DNA of 64,000 nt from UBA8438 sp963934795 (GTDB lineage Bacteria; Acidobacteriota; Vicinamibacteria; Vicinamibacterales; UBA8438). The translations under genes were made by a program, and so were the position numbers. Below, one piece after another: positions 36,479-44,903 of this stretch. The stretch's first letter is position 1. Every line of letters begins with the position of its first letter. The stretch covers positions 11,936 through 75,935 of the forward strand of contig CAWWAF010000004.1 of NCBI GenBank assembly GCA_963934795.1, written 5' to 3'. Below the pieces are notes generated by a model, which was not told the origin of the DNA, did not search any database, and saw only the letters and a program-made list of their open reading frames with translations.

Positions 36479-37780
36479 TTAGACGCCAGGTCGGACGGTG
36501 GCGAGTTGCCCTTCGCTTGCGGCGATGATCGTGGCCACCGTGACATCGCCGGTCACGTTGGCTGCGGTGCGGGACATGTCGAGAATCCGGTCCACGCCCA
36601 GAATGAGCGCGACGCCGGCCGCTGGCACGCCGATCGCTTCCAGAATGACCACCAGCATCACAACGCCCGCGCTGGGCACGGCCGCGGTCCCGATCGAGGC
36701 CAGCAGCGCCATGAACACGATCGTGAGCTGAGCGGGCAGATCGAGTGGGATACCGAGCGTCTGGGCGATAAACACCGCGGCGACCGCCTGATACAGTCCG
36801 GTGCCGTCCATGTTGATCGTCGCGCCCAGCGGGAGCACGAACGAGGCCACCTCCTCCGAAACGCCCAGATTCTTCTGGGCCGTCTTCATCGTCACCGGCA
36901 ATGTGGCCGCGCTCGACGAGGTCGAAAAGGCCACCAGCTGCGCTTGGACCACGCCGGGGAAAAACTGCCGTAAGGTGATTGGCGTGAATATGCGCAACAA
37001 GGTGGGATAGACGACGAACATCTGCATCGCGAGCCCCAGTAACACCGCCAGGCAATAGAACCCCAGCGCCCCCAGCAACTGGGGCACATCGGCCGGAGAG
37101 TCGCCAGCCACGCGCGTGATCGTATCGGCGATCAGCCCGAACACGCCGATCGGCGCGAAAATGATGACCAGCTCTACGATCTTGATAATGACGGCGTCAA
37201 GACTCTCGAACAGCGCGAGAAGCGGCGCCGCCCGCTCGGACGGAATCAACATCAGCCCGACACCGAAGAGCATGGCCACAAACACGATGTTGAGCATGCG
37301 ACGATTGTCGGACGCGGCCCCAACGATGTTGTCAGGCACCATGTCGACCAACGGCTGGAGTGGACCCCGCTCACTCGCGGCCGCAGCCATCTCCTCCCGC
37401 GTCGCCACATCGCTCTGGTAGCTCTCTTGTAGAGTCACCCGGACGCTGTCCGGCACCATGCGCCCCGGCTGCATCACATTGACCAGCGTGAGGCCGATCA
37501 CAAGTGCGATGAGGGTGGTAGCCAGATAGATGGCTATCGTCCTGGCACCGATTCTGGACAGCTTGCTGAGATCGGAGAGCGAGGCGATTCCGGTGACGAG
37601 CGAGGCGAGCACCAACGGCACCGCCACCAAGAGCAGCAGCCGAAAGAAAATGGCCCCGAATGGGGCAATCCAGTCAGACGTAAACTGGCCCCATCCCGCG
37701 TAGGCGGCGATGACACCGTAGACGAGGCCCAGCACGAGGGCGATGAGGATGCGCCAGTGGGATTGTCGGTGCCAGGACAT
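36479..37780 (-). CDS. Dicarboxylate/amino acid:cation symporter (DAACS family)
   Basis: 433-residue inner-membrane carrier of the GltP/DctA type, importing glutamate, aspartate or C4-dicarboxylates with Na+ or H+. The serine-rich re-entrant loop FSTSSSAATLPVTM, the helix 7 motif GATINMDGTGLYQ and the later AVPSAGVVMLVVIL are the family hot spots and are intact. The N-terminus (ALVLGLVYGVIAAYAGW) is the first helix. The region around residue 110-140 is a periplasmic loop longer than in minimal members. No regulator is adjacent. Confidence 0.93.
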   Translation of the reverse strand: MSWHRQSHWRILIALVLGLVYGVIAAYAGWGQFTSDWIAPFGAIFFRLLLLVAVPLVLASLVTGIASLSDLSKLSRIGARTIAIYLATTLIALVIGLTLVNVMQPGRMVPDSVRVTLQESYQSDVATREEMAAAASERGPLQPLVDMVPDNIVGAASDNRRMLNIVFVAMLFGVGLMLIPSERAAPLLALFESLDAVIIKIVELVIIFAPIGVFGLIADTITRVAGDSPADVPQLLGALGFYCLAVLLGLAMQMFVVYPTLLRIFTPITLRQFFPGVVQAQLVAFSTSSSAATLPVTMKTAQKNLGVSEEVASFVLPLGATINMDGTGLYQAVAAVFIAQTLGIPLDLPAQLTIVFMALLASIGTAAVPSAGVVMLVVILEAIGVPAAGVALILGVDRILDMSRTAANVTGDVTVATIIAASEGQLATVRPGV

Positions 37781-37881
37781 GTGGTGAACCTTCAGGTAGC
37801 CGGGATTGCGCAGTCACCTAACCGTCGCGCGGTTGAGCCGGGTGGCAGACACGCGACGGTAGCACCCGGGTTTCGACCGTG

Positions 37882-38307
37882 TCAACGCAACGAGACAGCC
37901 CGCCGAATGACCCCCAGCGTAGTCTCGATCAGGGCGTACGACTCCAAATTCTCAGGGTCTGCAACGGCCACCGCGGCCGCGTCTGACCCTGGACGAAGAC
38001 GGCCCTCGACCTTCTGACACAAGTAGTCGGCGATGACGAAGTGGTATCGCACCCGACCGTCGGGCTCACGAGTGATGTGTTCGCACAACTCGATGAGCGG
38101 CCCGACCTGTGTCTCGATGCCGATCTCCTCTCTCAGTTCGCGACGCACCGCCTCCGGCAGGGTCTCGCCGACGTCAACAGCCCCCCCTGGGAGGCTCCAC
38201 TGCCCGCGCAGGGGTTCATGCCGACGTTTGACCAGGACCACGCGACCCTCGATGAACACGACGCCCCCGACCCCGATGATCGGCCGGGCGGGATACTCCC
38301 GACTCAC
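37882..38307 (-). CDS. Nudix hydrolase
   Basis: 141-residue hydrolase of the Nudix fold. The Nudix box G-x5-E-x7-R-E-x2-E-E-x-G is GAVDVGETLPEAVRRELREE followed by IG (about residues 42-63), complete. The N-terminus (IIGVGGVVFIEGRVVLVKRRHEP) and FVIADYLC are the usual strands. ADP-ribose, NDP-sugar or other nucleoside diphosphates are possible substrates. Start overlaps the stop of tsaD by 4 bp (ATGA), indicating translational coupling; the pairing may reflect nucleotide recycling but is not proof of function. Confidence 0.9.
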   Translation of the reverse strand: MSREYPARPIIGVGGVVFIEGRVVLVKRRHEPLRGQWSLPGGAVDVGETLPEAVRRELREEIGIETQVGPLIELCEHITREPDGRVRYHFVIADYLCQKVEGRLRPGSDAAAVAVADPENLESYALIETTLGVIRRAVSLR

Positions 38308-39419
38308 GACGCGCCGCCGGTGGCGAGCGGTAGCGTCGGCAGCGCCTTCAGTGCCCGCGAGGCCGTCGCACCGGCGCGCAGCTGACGCAACCCGGCGGCG
38401 GCGATCATCGCGGCGTTATCGGTCGAGAGATACAGGGTCGGAAACAGCACCGGTACACCCCGCTCGTGTCCCTCGGCGGTCGCGACCTCTCGCAACCGGC
38501 TGTTGGCCGACACGCCACCCGCGATGCCCACGCTGCGGGCCCCGAACCGGCGCGCGGCCTCAAACGTGCCGTCGAGCAGGGCGTCCACGACGGCTCGCTG
38601 GAAGCTCGCGCACACGTCGGCCAATTCGCGTTCGTTCAGGCCGCGACCATGCTTCGCAGTGTGCCGCTGCACATACCGCGCGACCGCCGTCTTGACGCCA
38701 CTGAAGCTGAAATCTAGTCGCCCGGGCGTCATCGGAAACCCCGGAGGCTGCACCGTTGGCGCACCGGGGGCCCGGTCGGGGTGAGTCATCCGAGCCACGG
38801 GGAACCGAATGGACCGCTCGTCGCCAACGCGGGCCAGCCGGTCAATCACCGGTCCACCCGGGTAGGACAACCCGAGCAGCTTGGCGACCTTGTCGAACGC
38901 CTCTCCCGCGGCGTCGTCGCGCGTACGTCCGAGCAGCCGATAGGTGCCCGCCTCTGGCAAGTGATACAGGCTCGAGTGTCCGCCGGAGACCACCAGGACG
39001 ACGGCGGGCAGGGCGAGGTCAGGATGACAAAGAAAGAGCGACTCGATGTGGCCCGCCAGGTGATTGACCGCTACCAATGGTCGCTCCAGCGCGAGCGCCA
39101 GAGATTTGGCAAAGGCCACACCCACGAGCAACGACCCGACCAGACCGGGGCCCTGCGTCACCGCGATCGCGTCGAGATCGGTCCAGCCGACGTGCGCGTC
39201 GCTCAGCGTCCGCTCAACGACCCCGCACAAGTCGCGCAAATGCTGGCGAGAGGCCAATTCCGGCACCACGCCGCCCCACTCGCGATGGATCTCGACCTGC
39301 GAGGCAACCACGCTCGATCGGATTTCTGGCGCCGGCCGGTCTTGGCCCCCGTCGACCGCGACGGCCGCGGCGGTCTCATCGCAGGAGGTCTCAATGGCCA
39401 GCAGCGTGGTCTGGCTCAT
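38304..39419 (-). CDS. tsaD: tRNA N6-adenosine threonylcarbamoyltransferase
   Basis: Transfers the threonylcarbamoyl group to A37 of ANN-decoding tRNAs (t6A), with TsaB and TsaE. 371 residues. The ASKHA-fold start is IETSCDETAAAV; the metal-binding HLAGHIES motif (H-x3-H) is near residue 125, and VSGGHSSLYHLPEAG and GIAGGVSANSRLR are conserved substrate loops. TsaB, TsaC and TsaE were not seen in the window. It lies 12 bp after mtnA and overlaps the Nudix gene, so the three are probably one operon. Confidence 0.96.
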   Translation of the reverse strand: MSQTTLLAIETSCDETAAAVAVDGGQDRPAPEIRSSVVASQVEIHREWGGVVPELASRQHLRDLCGVVERTLSDAHVGWTDLDAIAVTQGPGLVGSLLVGVAFAKSLALALERPLVAVNHLAGHIESLFLCHPDLALPAVVLVVSGGHSSLYHLPEAGTYRLLGRTRDDAAGEAFDKVAKLLGLSYPGGPVIDRLARVGDERSIRFPVARMTHPDRAPGAPTVQPPGFPMTPGRLDFSFSGVKTAVARYVQRHTAKHGRGLNERELADVCASFQRAVVDALLDGTFEAARRFGARSVGIAGGVSANSRLREVATAEGHERGVPVLFPTLYLSTDNAAMIAAAGLRQLRAGATASRALKALPTLPLATGGAS

Positions 39420-39431
39420 CGCATCCGCCTG

Positions 39432-40478
39432 TCAGGCGGCATCGCAGGCCTCACGCAGACTCTTGTCGAACGGCGGACGACAAATCCCGTGTTCCGTAAT
39501 GATGCCGGCCACATACTCTGCAGGCGTCACGTCGAACGCCGGGTTCCACACCTTCGCACCTTCCGGCGCAAGCTGGGTCGAGCCCATGTGCGTCAGCTCC
39601 TTCGCGTCACGCTCCTCGATTGGAATTCCCTCCCCGTCTGGCGTCGAGAGGTCAATCGTCGACACCGGCGCCGCCACATAGAAGGGCACGCCGTGCGCCC
39701 GCGCGAGCACCGCCACCGTGTAGGTCCCTATTTTGTTGGCGACGTCCCCATTCGCCGCAATCCGGTCGGCTCCCACCACAACCAGGTCCACGCGTCCGGC
39801 GCGCATCAACGATCCCGACATCCCATCAGTAATGACCGTCGTCTCGATGCCGTCCCGTACAAGTTCCCAGGCCGTCAACCGGGCCCCCTGCAGGAACGGG
39901 CGCGTCTCGTCGGCAAACACGGCCACCCGTTTTCCCGCATCGACCGCCCCCCGGATCACGCCTAGCGCGGTGCCGTAGCCTCCCGTAGCCAGCGCTCCAG
40001 CATTGCAATGCGTCAGCACTCGCGCATCGGCCGGGACGACCTCGGCGCCGTGCTTGCCCAGGGCTCGACAGTTGGCGACGTCTTCGTCGTGCACGCGGGC
40101 CGACTCGGCGTCCACGGTGGCCTTCAGCTCGTCGGTCGACTGTCCGGCTCGCATGGCCGTGGCGAACACGCGCTTCATGCGCTCGATCGCCCAGAACAAG
40201 TTCACCGCGGTCGGCCGGGTCGCGGCCAGCACATCGCACGTCCGATAAAATTCGGTCGCCAGCTGCGTCGTACCGGTTGCGGTGCTCCGGCGCACGGCAA
40301 GCGCGACCCCCATGGCCGCTGCCACCCCAATGGCAGGCGCGCCACGGATCACCATGGTTCGGATCGCCTTGGCGACCTCTTTCGCAGTGCGACACCGTAC
40401 GTAGACCTCGCGGCCCGGCAGCTTCCGCTGGTCGATCATCACGACGTCGCCGTCTTCCCAGTCAATTGTCGGTAGCAT
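39432..40478 (-). CDS. mtnA: S-methyl-5-thioribose-1-phosphate isomerase
   Basis: Isomerises methylthioribose-1-phosphate to methylthioribulose-1-phosphate in methionine salvage. 348 residues. The catalytic Cys is in LTHCNAGALATGGYGTALG and the catalytic Asp in VVVGADRIAANGDVANKIGT, both present; the substrate-phosphate-binding VIRGAPAIGVAAAMG is at about residue 47. The rest of the salvage pathway was not seen here, so it may act with a purine-nucleoside route. Upstream on the same strand is a nucleoside transporter gene, consistent with salvage but not proven. Confidence 0.95.
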   Translation of the reverse strand: MLPTIDWEDGDVVMIDQRKLPGREVYVRCRTAKEVAKAIRTMVIRGAPAIGVAAAMGVALAVRRSTATGTTQLATEFYRTCDVLAATRPTAVNLFWAIERMKRVFATAMRAGQSTDELKATVDAESARVHDEDVANCRALGKHGAEVVPADARVLTHCNAGALATGGYGTALGVIRGAVDAGKRVAVFADETRPFLQGARLTAWELVRDGIETTVITDGMSGSLMRAGRVDLVVVGADRIAANGDVANKIGTYTVAVLARAHGVPFYVAAPVSTIDLSTPDGEGIPIEERDAKELTHMGSTQLAPEGAKVWNPAFDVTPAEYVAGIITEHGICRPPFDKSLREACDAA

Positions 40479-40580
40479 GTCTCAGCTGGTCCCTCCGCAG
40501 CGGTCAATGATAGCGAATGTCACCAGGCGCCGTACCTGACAGCGCCTTGCGGCCGGGCGACTGACCGGGCCGGGTGCCCC

Positions 40581-40610
40581 GCAGCGTCCCCTGGGGTTCG
40601 CGGACGCTGC
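40581..40610 (-). terminator. Hairpin downstream of the nucleoside transporter gene
   Basis: Nine-base-pair GC-rich stem (GCAGCGTCC / GGACGCTGC) with a 12-nt loop, 24 bp after the transporter stop and before mtnA. There is no U-run on the - strand, so if it terminates transcription it would be Rho-assisted or a processing stem. Confidence 0.45.
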
Positions 40611-40633
40611 CCCCCGCTGACGCGCCGGCCCGC

Positions 40634-41986
40634 TTACAGCAGCATCGACGCCAGGGCTGCGTTAATCAGCGTCGCAAGAAACCCGCCAAGCAGAGCGGTG
40701 GGGCCCAGCCGCGCCAGATCCGCTCGACGCGTAGGGGCCAATGCGCCGATACCGCCCAGCAGGATACCGACGGAGCCAAAATTCGCGAAACCCGTCAGCG
40801 CGAACGTCGCGACCATGCGCGTGTGTTCGCTCACCGCTCCGAGATAGGTGTCGTTCAATTTGATGAACGCCACAAACTCGTTGGTTGCCAGCTTCGTGCC
40901 CAGCAGGTCCGCAACCGCCGGCACGTCGCTCGACGCCACGCCAAGCAAGGCCGCCACCGGAGCGAAGAGCCATCCGAAAATCGCCGCCAGGCTGAGATTC
41001 TCGCTAAGCTGGCCCAGGCCGAAGTCGATCATCGCGATGAAGGCCAGGAACGCGATCAACATCGCGGCGACGTTGATCGCGAGCCGCGTCCCGTCCGAGG
41101 CGCCCGAGGCGAGCGCATCGATCACGTTGACATGTTCACGTTCGACCACGATCTGCACATCGCCCACGGTCGCTGGCGTCTCGGTCTCTGGCAGCAGGAT
41201 CTTCGAAAGATACAGACCGCACGGCGCTGCCATCACGCTCGTCGCCAGCACACCCACCGGGTCGGCCCCGAGACTGATGTAGATGGCCATAACCGTTCCG
41301 GCAATGGTGGCCAGTCCTCCGGTCATCAGGGCCAACAGCTCTGACTGGGTCATTCCGGCAATGTAGGGCCGAATGACAATGGGCGCCTCCGTCACCCCCA
41401 GAAACACATTGGCCGCCGCCGACAAGCTCTCCGCGCCGCTCGTCCCCATCACACGCGCCATGATGCGGGCCATCACCCGGACCACCACCTGCAGCACCCC
41501 AAGGTGATAGAGCACCGTGAAGACCGACGACATGAAGATCAGGATCGGGAGCGAGGCGAACGCCAGGACCATGCCGTTCGGAAACTGCTCGCCCATCTGC
41601 TCGGGGTCGGCCAGCACGCCAAAGACGAACCGCGAGCCGGTATTGGTAAATTCGAGAAAGTGCGTCGCCGCTGAGGCCACGGCCGCGAAGAACTGGTAGC
41701 CCGGTCGAACCCCGCCAATTTCCACTTTGAGAATAAGGACCGCGAGCCCGACCTGTAGGGCCAACCCACTCACAACGAGGCGCAGGTTGACGGCGCGGAT
41801 GCGAGCCGAGCAGGCACCGGCAACGGCGAGAAACGCCACGATCCCGGCCAGCGCGCGGACGCGCGGGTCGAGCGCCTCCTGCCACCACAGTGCCGCAAGA
41901 CCCAACAGACCGGCACCGCCGCCCAGCGCCAGGCGCAACGGCCAGTCCGCAGACGGGGCCGACTCACGCTCTTGGGTGCCCACCAC
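40634..41986 (-). CDS. Concentrative nucleoside transporter (CNT/NupC family)
   Basis: 450-residue inner-membrane nucleoside:cation symporter. Conserved stretches are GVTEAPIVIRPYIAGMTQSE, TGGLATIAGTVMA and the C-terminal TFALTGFANFGSVGILLGG, the helical re-entrant loops that bind nucleoside and Na+. The N-terminal region (LALGGGAGLLGLAALWWQ and following) adds hydrophobic helices. Length is slightly above the 400-residue core. Probably supplies nucleosides for salvage; mtnA and a Nudix gene follow on the same strand. Confidence 0.9.
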   Translation of the reverse strand: MVGTQERESAPSADWPLRLALGGGAGLLGLAALWWQEALDPRVRALAGIVAFLAVAGACSARIRAVNLRLVVSGLALQVGLAVLILKVEIGGVRPGYQFFAAVASAATHFLEFTNTGSRFVFGVLADPEQMGEQFPNGMVLAFASLPILIFMSSVFTVLYHLGVLQVVVRVMARIMARVMGTSGAESLSAAANVFLGVTEAPIVIRPYIAGMTQSELLALMTGGLATIAGTVMAIYISLGADPVGVLATSVMAAPCGLYLSKILLPETETPATVGDVQIVVEREHVNVIDALASGASDGTRLAINVAAMLIAFLAFIAMIDFGLGQLSENLSLAAIFGWLFAPVAALLGVASSDVPAVADLLGTKLATNEFVAFIKLNDTYLGAVSEHTRMVATFALTGFANFGSVGILLGGIGALAPTRRADLARLGPTALLGGFLATLINAALASMLL

Positions 41987-42071
41987 GACGAAGCGATAAT
42001 ACGCGGTTCATAGGAAGCGCGGTAGGCTTCCCGGCGGACCGCCGGCTATGATACAGGTGACCTGTCTGACC

Positions 42072-42863
42072 ATGACTGACGCCACGGCCCAGGAGCCGCT
42101 CGATTCCGAACAAGGCGACCGGCTCATCGGGTTTGCACGCACCTGCGCGGTGGCCGTGCGCGCCGTCTCGCTGTATCCGGCCAAACACCCCGCAGTCGAT
42201 GCCGCGCTCGCGCGACTCGTAGATTGCGTGACGACCATCACGGCCAGTGAGTCCCTCCGCGCCACCGTTCTCCCCCACACGCTACTCATCGACGATCGTG
42301 CCCCCGCCAAGGCCGATCCCGCCCTGGCGGAGTTGGCCACAGCGCTGCACCTGCACCGTATCAGCGGCCTCACGGTGCGAAACGCCGGTGACGCGTCGAT
42401 GTGGCAGCAACTGCTCGGCCTCGTGGGTCGCCCCACCGAAGAGATCCGTGAGGCCGGCGGCATCGGGCACTTGTGGAGCGAATCGGGTGGCATCACGACC
42501 GCTGCCTACCTACGTAGCGTCGAAGTGCGCGAGGTCGACTACGAACAGTTGCTCCGCAACCAGGCCCTGGGGGATCCCCTCACCCTGGAGGAGATCTTTG
42601 ACCGCCTCGAGTCCGGCACCCCTGAGGCGATGGGCTCGGCCGCCCAGGCACTTCTGGCTGAGATCGCCATCGTGCTCCAGGTGCATGCACCCGACCCTCA
42701 TCGCCCGCGCGTACGAATCCTGCGAGACACGCAGGGGCGCCGAGTGCCGTCAGAACCGACCAGGCACCTCTGGGAAACTCGCGATGGCGCCGAGGACGAC
42801 GTGCATGTCACCGCGCCGCTGCACGCGGACGACTACGGCGTGGACCCGCTCGAGTATCTGTAA
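42072..42863 (+). CDS. Hypothetical helical protein, possibly a truncated HEAT-like family member
   Basis: 263 residues, soluble, largely helical, no signal peptide. Conserved-looking start RLIGFARTCAVAVRAVSLYPAKHPAVDAALARL and later EEIFDRLESGTPEAMGSAAQALLAEI. A larger acidobacterial family with this N-terminus continues into HEAT-like repeats; here the protein ends soon after, so it may be a short form. That comparison is from memory and needs a search. ATG 42072 precedes the conserved block. Its stop overlaps the next gene's ATG (TAATG), so translation is coupled. Confidence 0.55.
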   Translation: MTDATAQEPLDSEQGDRLIGFARTCAVAVRAVSLYPAKHPAVDAALARLVDCVTTITASESLRATVLPHTLLIDDRAPAKADPALAELATALHLHRISGLTVRNAGDASMWQQLLGLVGRPTEEIREAGGIGHLWSESGGITTAAYLRSVEVREVDYEQLLRNQALGDPLTLEEIFDRLESGTPEAMGSAAQALLAEIAIVLQVHAPDPHRPRVRILRDTQGRRVPSEPTRHLWETRDGAEDDVHVTAPLHADDYGVDPLEYL

Positions 42864-43336
42864 TGACAGGGTTCATGGATCTCACGGATGCCGACCTCGC
42901 GTTGATCCTGGCGTGCGTGGTCATGGCGCTGGCCCTCATCCGGTTGTCACTGGCGGCATCGCGCGCCGACCCGGCTGAGGCGGCCCGTTTGGTCGCCGAG
43001 CTTCGGCTCGCCCAATTCGCCGCACTGATGCTGGTCCTGACGGCCGGGGTGTACGTCGGATTCGCGCTCGCCCACGGCTCGAGCCCTGGCAGCGGTCTAG
43101 ACGTGGCGCTGGCGGTCGGGTTCCTCGTGCTTGCGTCAGTGGCCATCACGCAGGAACCGGGGCACGCGCTCACAATACTGGCCCTGGGCTTCGCCGGTCA
43201 CGCCGTGGTCGATCTGCTGCACGGCGCCGGCACGCTCCCCTCCAGTGCTCTCCCGAATTGGTATGCAACGGCGTGCGCGATATACGACGTTGGCATCGCG
43301 GGGGTATGCTATCTGCCGATCGTACGCCGGCCGTAG
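42863..43336 (+). CDS. Small integral membrane protein, hypothetical
   Basis: 157 residues with about five predicted transmembrane helices, e.g. LALILACVVMALALIRLSL, LAQFAALMLVLTAGVYVGFAL and VALAVGFLVLASVAIT. Acidic residues at the N-terminus and a polar loop (EAARLVAEL) suggest topology N-out. Its ATG overlaps the stop of the preceding gene by one base, so the two form a unit. The product is not recognised and no family motif was found. Confidence 0.6.
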   Translation: MTGFMDLTDADLALILACVVMALALIRLSLAASRADPAEAARLVAELRLAQFAALMLVLTAGVYVGFALAHGSSPGSGLDVALAVGFLVLASVAITQEPGHALTILALGFAGHAVVDLLHGAGTLPSSALPNWYATACAIYDVGIAGVCYLPIVRRP

Positions 43337-43375
43337 GTCGGTATCGCGACGCGACCCGCAGCGAGGACAACGACT

Positions 43376-43879
43376 ATGACCGACGCTCCCAACACGACCT
43401 GGCTCGACATCGCCCGCGCTCGCCTGGTCGTGCACCAGGCGGGCCAGGTTCGCGCCTGTCTCGACGCGCTGAACGACGGACAAATCTGGTGGCGCGCGAA
43501 CGAAGGCTCCAACAGCATCGGCAACCTCGTGCTCCACCTCAGCGGCTCGACGCGGTGGTTTATTGGCCACGGTGTCGGAGACAGCGGCTTCGTCCGCGAT
43601 CGCGACGCTGAATTCGCCGAGCAGGGACCCATGCCGAAAGAAGGGTTGCTGGCCCACTTGGACTTTGCGGTGTCGGAAGCGGACCGGGTACTCTCAGAAT
43701 TCGACCCTGCGCGGCTACACGAGACGGCCGACCGCATCGACACACCGATTACCTACGAAGAGCTCATCCTCAACCAGGTCCTTCACTTCACCACCCACGC
43801 CGGCCAGGTCGTCTTCGCCACCAAGCTCATTCAGCAGGACCTGATCCACGAGGTGTGGAAATCGACTCCGAAGAGCTAG
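43376..43879 (+). CDS. DinB/DUF1572-like protein
   Basis: 167-residue four-helix-bundle protein of the DinB superfamily, DUF1572-like. Likely metal His are in IGNLVLHLSGSTRWF and NQVLHFTTHAGQVVF; the motif HxxxH is present near the C-terminus. The N-terminal ARARLVVHQAGQVRACLDAL and WWRANEGSNSIG are typical of the group. Enzymatic role unknown; many act on thiol conjugates. It overlaps the start of the MGMT-like gene by 25 bp, a coupling that may point to alkylation-damage response (inference). Confidence 0.75.
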   Translation: MTDAPNTTWLDIARARLVVHQAGQVRACLDALNDGQIWWRANEGSNSIGNLVLHLSGSTRWFIGHGVGDSGFVRDRDAEFAEQGPMPKEGLLAHLDFAVSEADRVLSEFDPARLHETADRIDTPITYEELILNQVLHFTTHAGQVVFATKLIQQDLIHEVWKSTPKS

Positions 43880-44253
43880 CCCCACGTGCTCGGCGCGATC
43901 GGACTCCGGTGGTGGGCCCGGATGGCCACCCACACCAGGTGCGGTCGTTCGAGACCCAGGTGCGCCACGTGGTGCGACGGATTCCGCGTGGCCGGGTCGC
44001 CACCTACGGCGATGTCGCGGCGATGGCTGGCCGGCCGAGAGCCTGGCGAGCCGTCGGCACGATCATGCGGACGTGCCGGTCGCCCAGTGTGCCGTGTCAC
44101 CGGGTGGTCGGTGCCGGCGGACGCCTCGGCGGCTATAGCGATCCACTCCTGAAACGTCGCCTGCTGCGGGACGAGGGCGTCATCGTAGGTCCCAGCACCA
44201 TCCGTCAGTTCGCCGCCGTTCGCTGGACGCTCGGGGACGAGCACGCCAGCTGA
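43855..44253 (+). CDS. MGMT-family alkyl-DNA repair protein, DNA-binding domain only
   Basis: 132 residues corresponding to the C-terminal catalytic/DNA-binding domain of O6-alkylguanine-DNA alkyltransferases. The active-site motif PCHRVV is at residues 80-85 with acceptor C81 present, so it is not a Trp-type ATL protein. The helix-turn-helix region (RVATYGDVAAMAGRPRAWRAV) and GGYSDPLLKRRLLRDEG are intact. The usual N-terminal RNase-H-like domain is absent. ATG 43855 overlaps the DinB gene; GTG 43914 is an alternative start that keeps the domain. Confidence 0.8.
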   Translation: MEIDSEELAPRARRDRTPVVGPDGHPHQVRSFETQVRHVVRRIPRGRVATYGDVAAMAGRPRAWRAVGTIMRTCRSPSVPCHRVVGAGGRLGGYSDPLLKRRLLRDEGVIVGPSTIRQFAAVRWTLGDEHAS

Positions 44254-44355
44254 GAACCGGCGGCCTTCTGCCGCCATGTGCAGTTCTTGTATCATGAGCC
44301 CGGCTCGGGCCCACGCTGATCCCAGCAGCCTGCGGCACCCGATGCGGGAGGAAAC

Positions 44356-44820
44356 ATGAAGCGACAGCACACCACCAGTCTCATCCTGGCATCTGCCATC
44401 CTCGGATTCACCGTCGGTCCCGCCACTGTGGCTCTGGCACAGACGGCATCGGCCAGTGTCGACGTCCCGACCGGCCAGGTCGCACTGGGATCAATAGAAC
44501 TGCCGCGGCGGGTCATGGCCAACGGGGAAGCACTCGCTTCTGGCACATACGAGGTGCAGGTCACCGGCGATTCGGCCACTCCTGACGCGCCCGGCCAATT
44601 GCAGGTGCTCGAGCGCTGGGTCGAGTTTCGCCAAAGGGACGAGGTACGCGGCCGCGAGGTGGTGAGTATCGTCCCTCAGAGCGAGATTCAGAGCGTGGCG
44701 AAGACGGCGCCGCCGGCGAGCGGCACATCGCGGGTCGATCTACTCAGCGGGAACGACTACCTGCGCGTGTGGTCGAACCAGAACAACACCCACTACATCA
44801 TCCATCTGGTCGTAGGCTAG
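44356..44820 (+). CDS. Secreted hypothetical protein
   Basis: 154 residues with a clear signal peptide (SLILASAILGFTVGPATVALAQ). The mature part is beta-rich: LPRRVMANGEALASGTYEVQVTGD looks like a small immunoglobulin- or lipocalin-like sheet, and the C-terminus is NNTHYIIHLVVG. No Cys, no catalytic signature. Not recognised at family level. It is preceded by a 102-bp gap after the MGMT-like gene and converges on rng with 83 bp between the stops. Confidence 0.65.
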   Translation: MKRQHTTSLILASAILGFTVGPATVALAQTASASVDVPTGQVALGSIELPRRVMANGEALASGTYEVQVTGDSATPDAPGQLQVLERWVEFRQRDEVRGREVVSIVPQSEIQSVAKTAPPASGTSRVDLLSGNDYLRVWSNQNNTHYIIHLVVG

Positions 44821-44903
44821 CCGACACCGTTGGAGTGGCCCCGGCAAGGCTACCCCGTGCCGTCATTGGCGCGTCGTCGTCGTGGCGCCGGCCGGCGCCG
44901 TGC

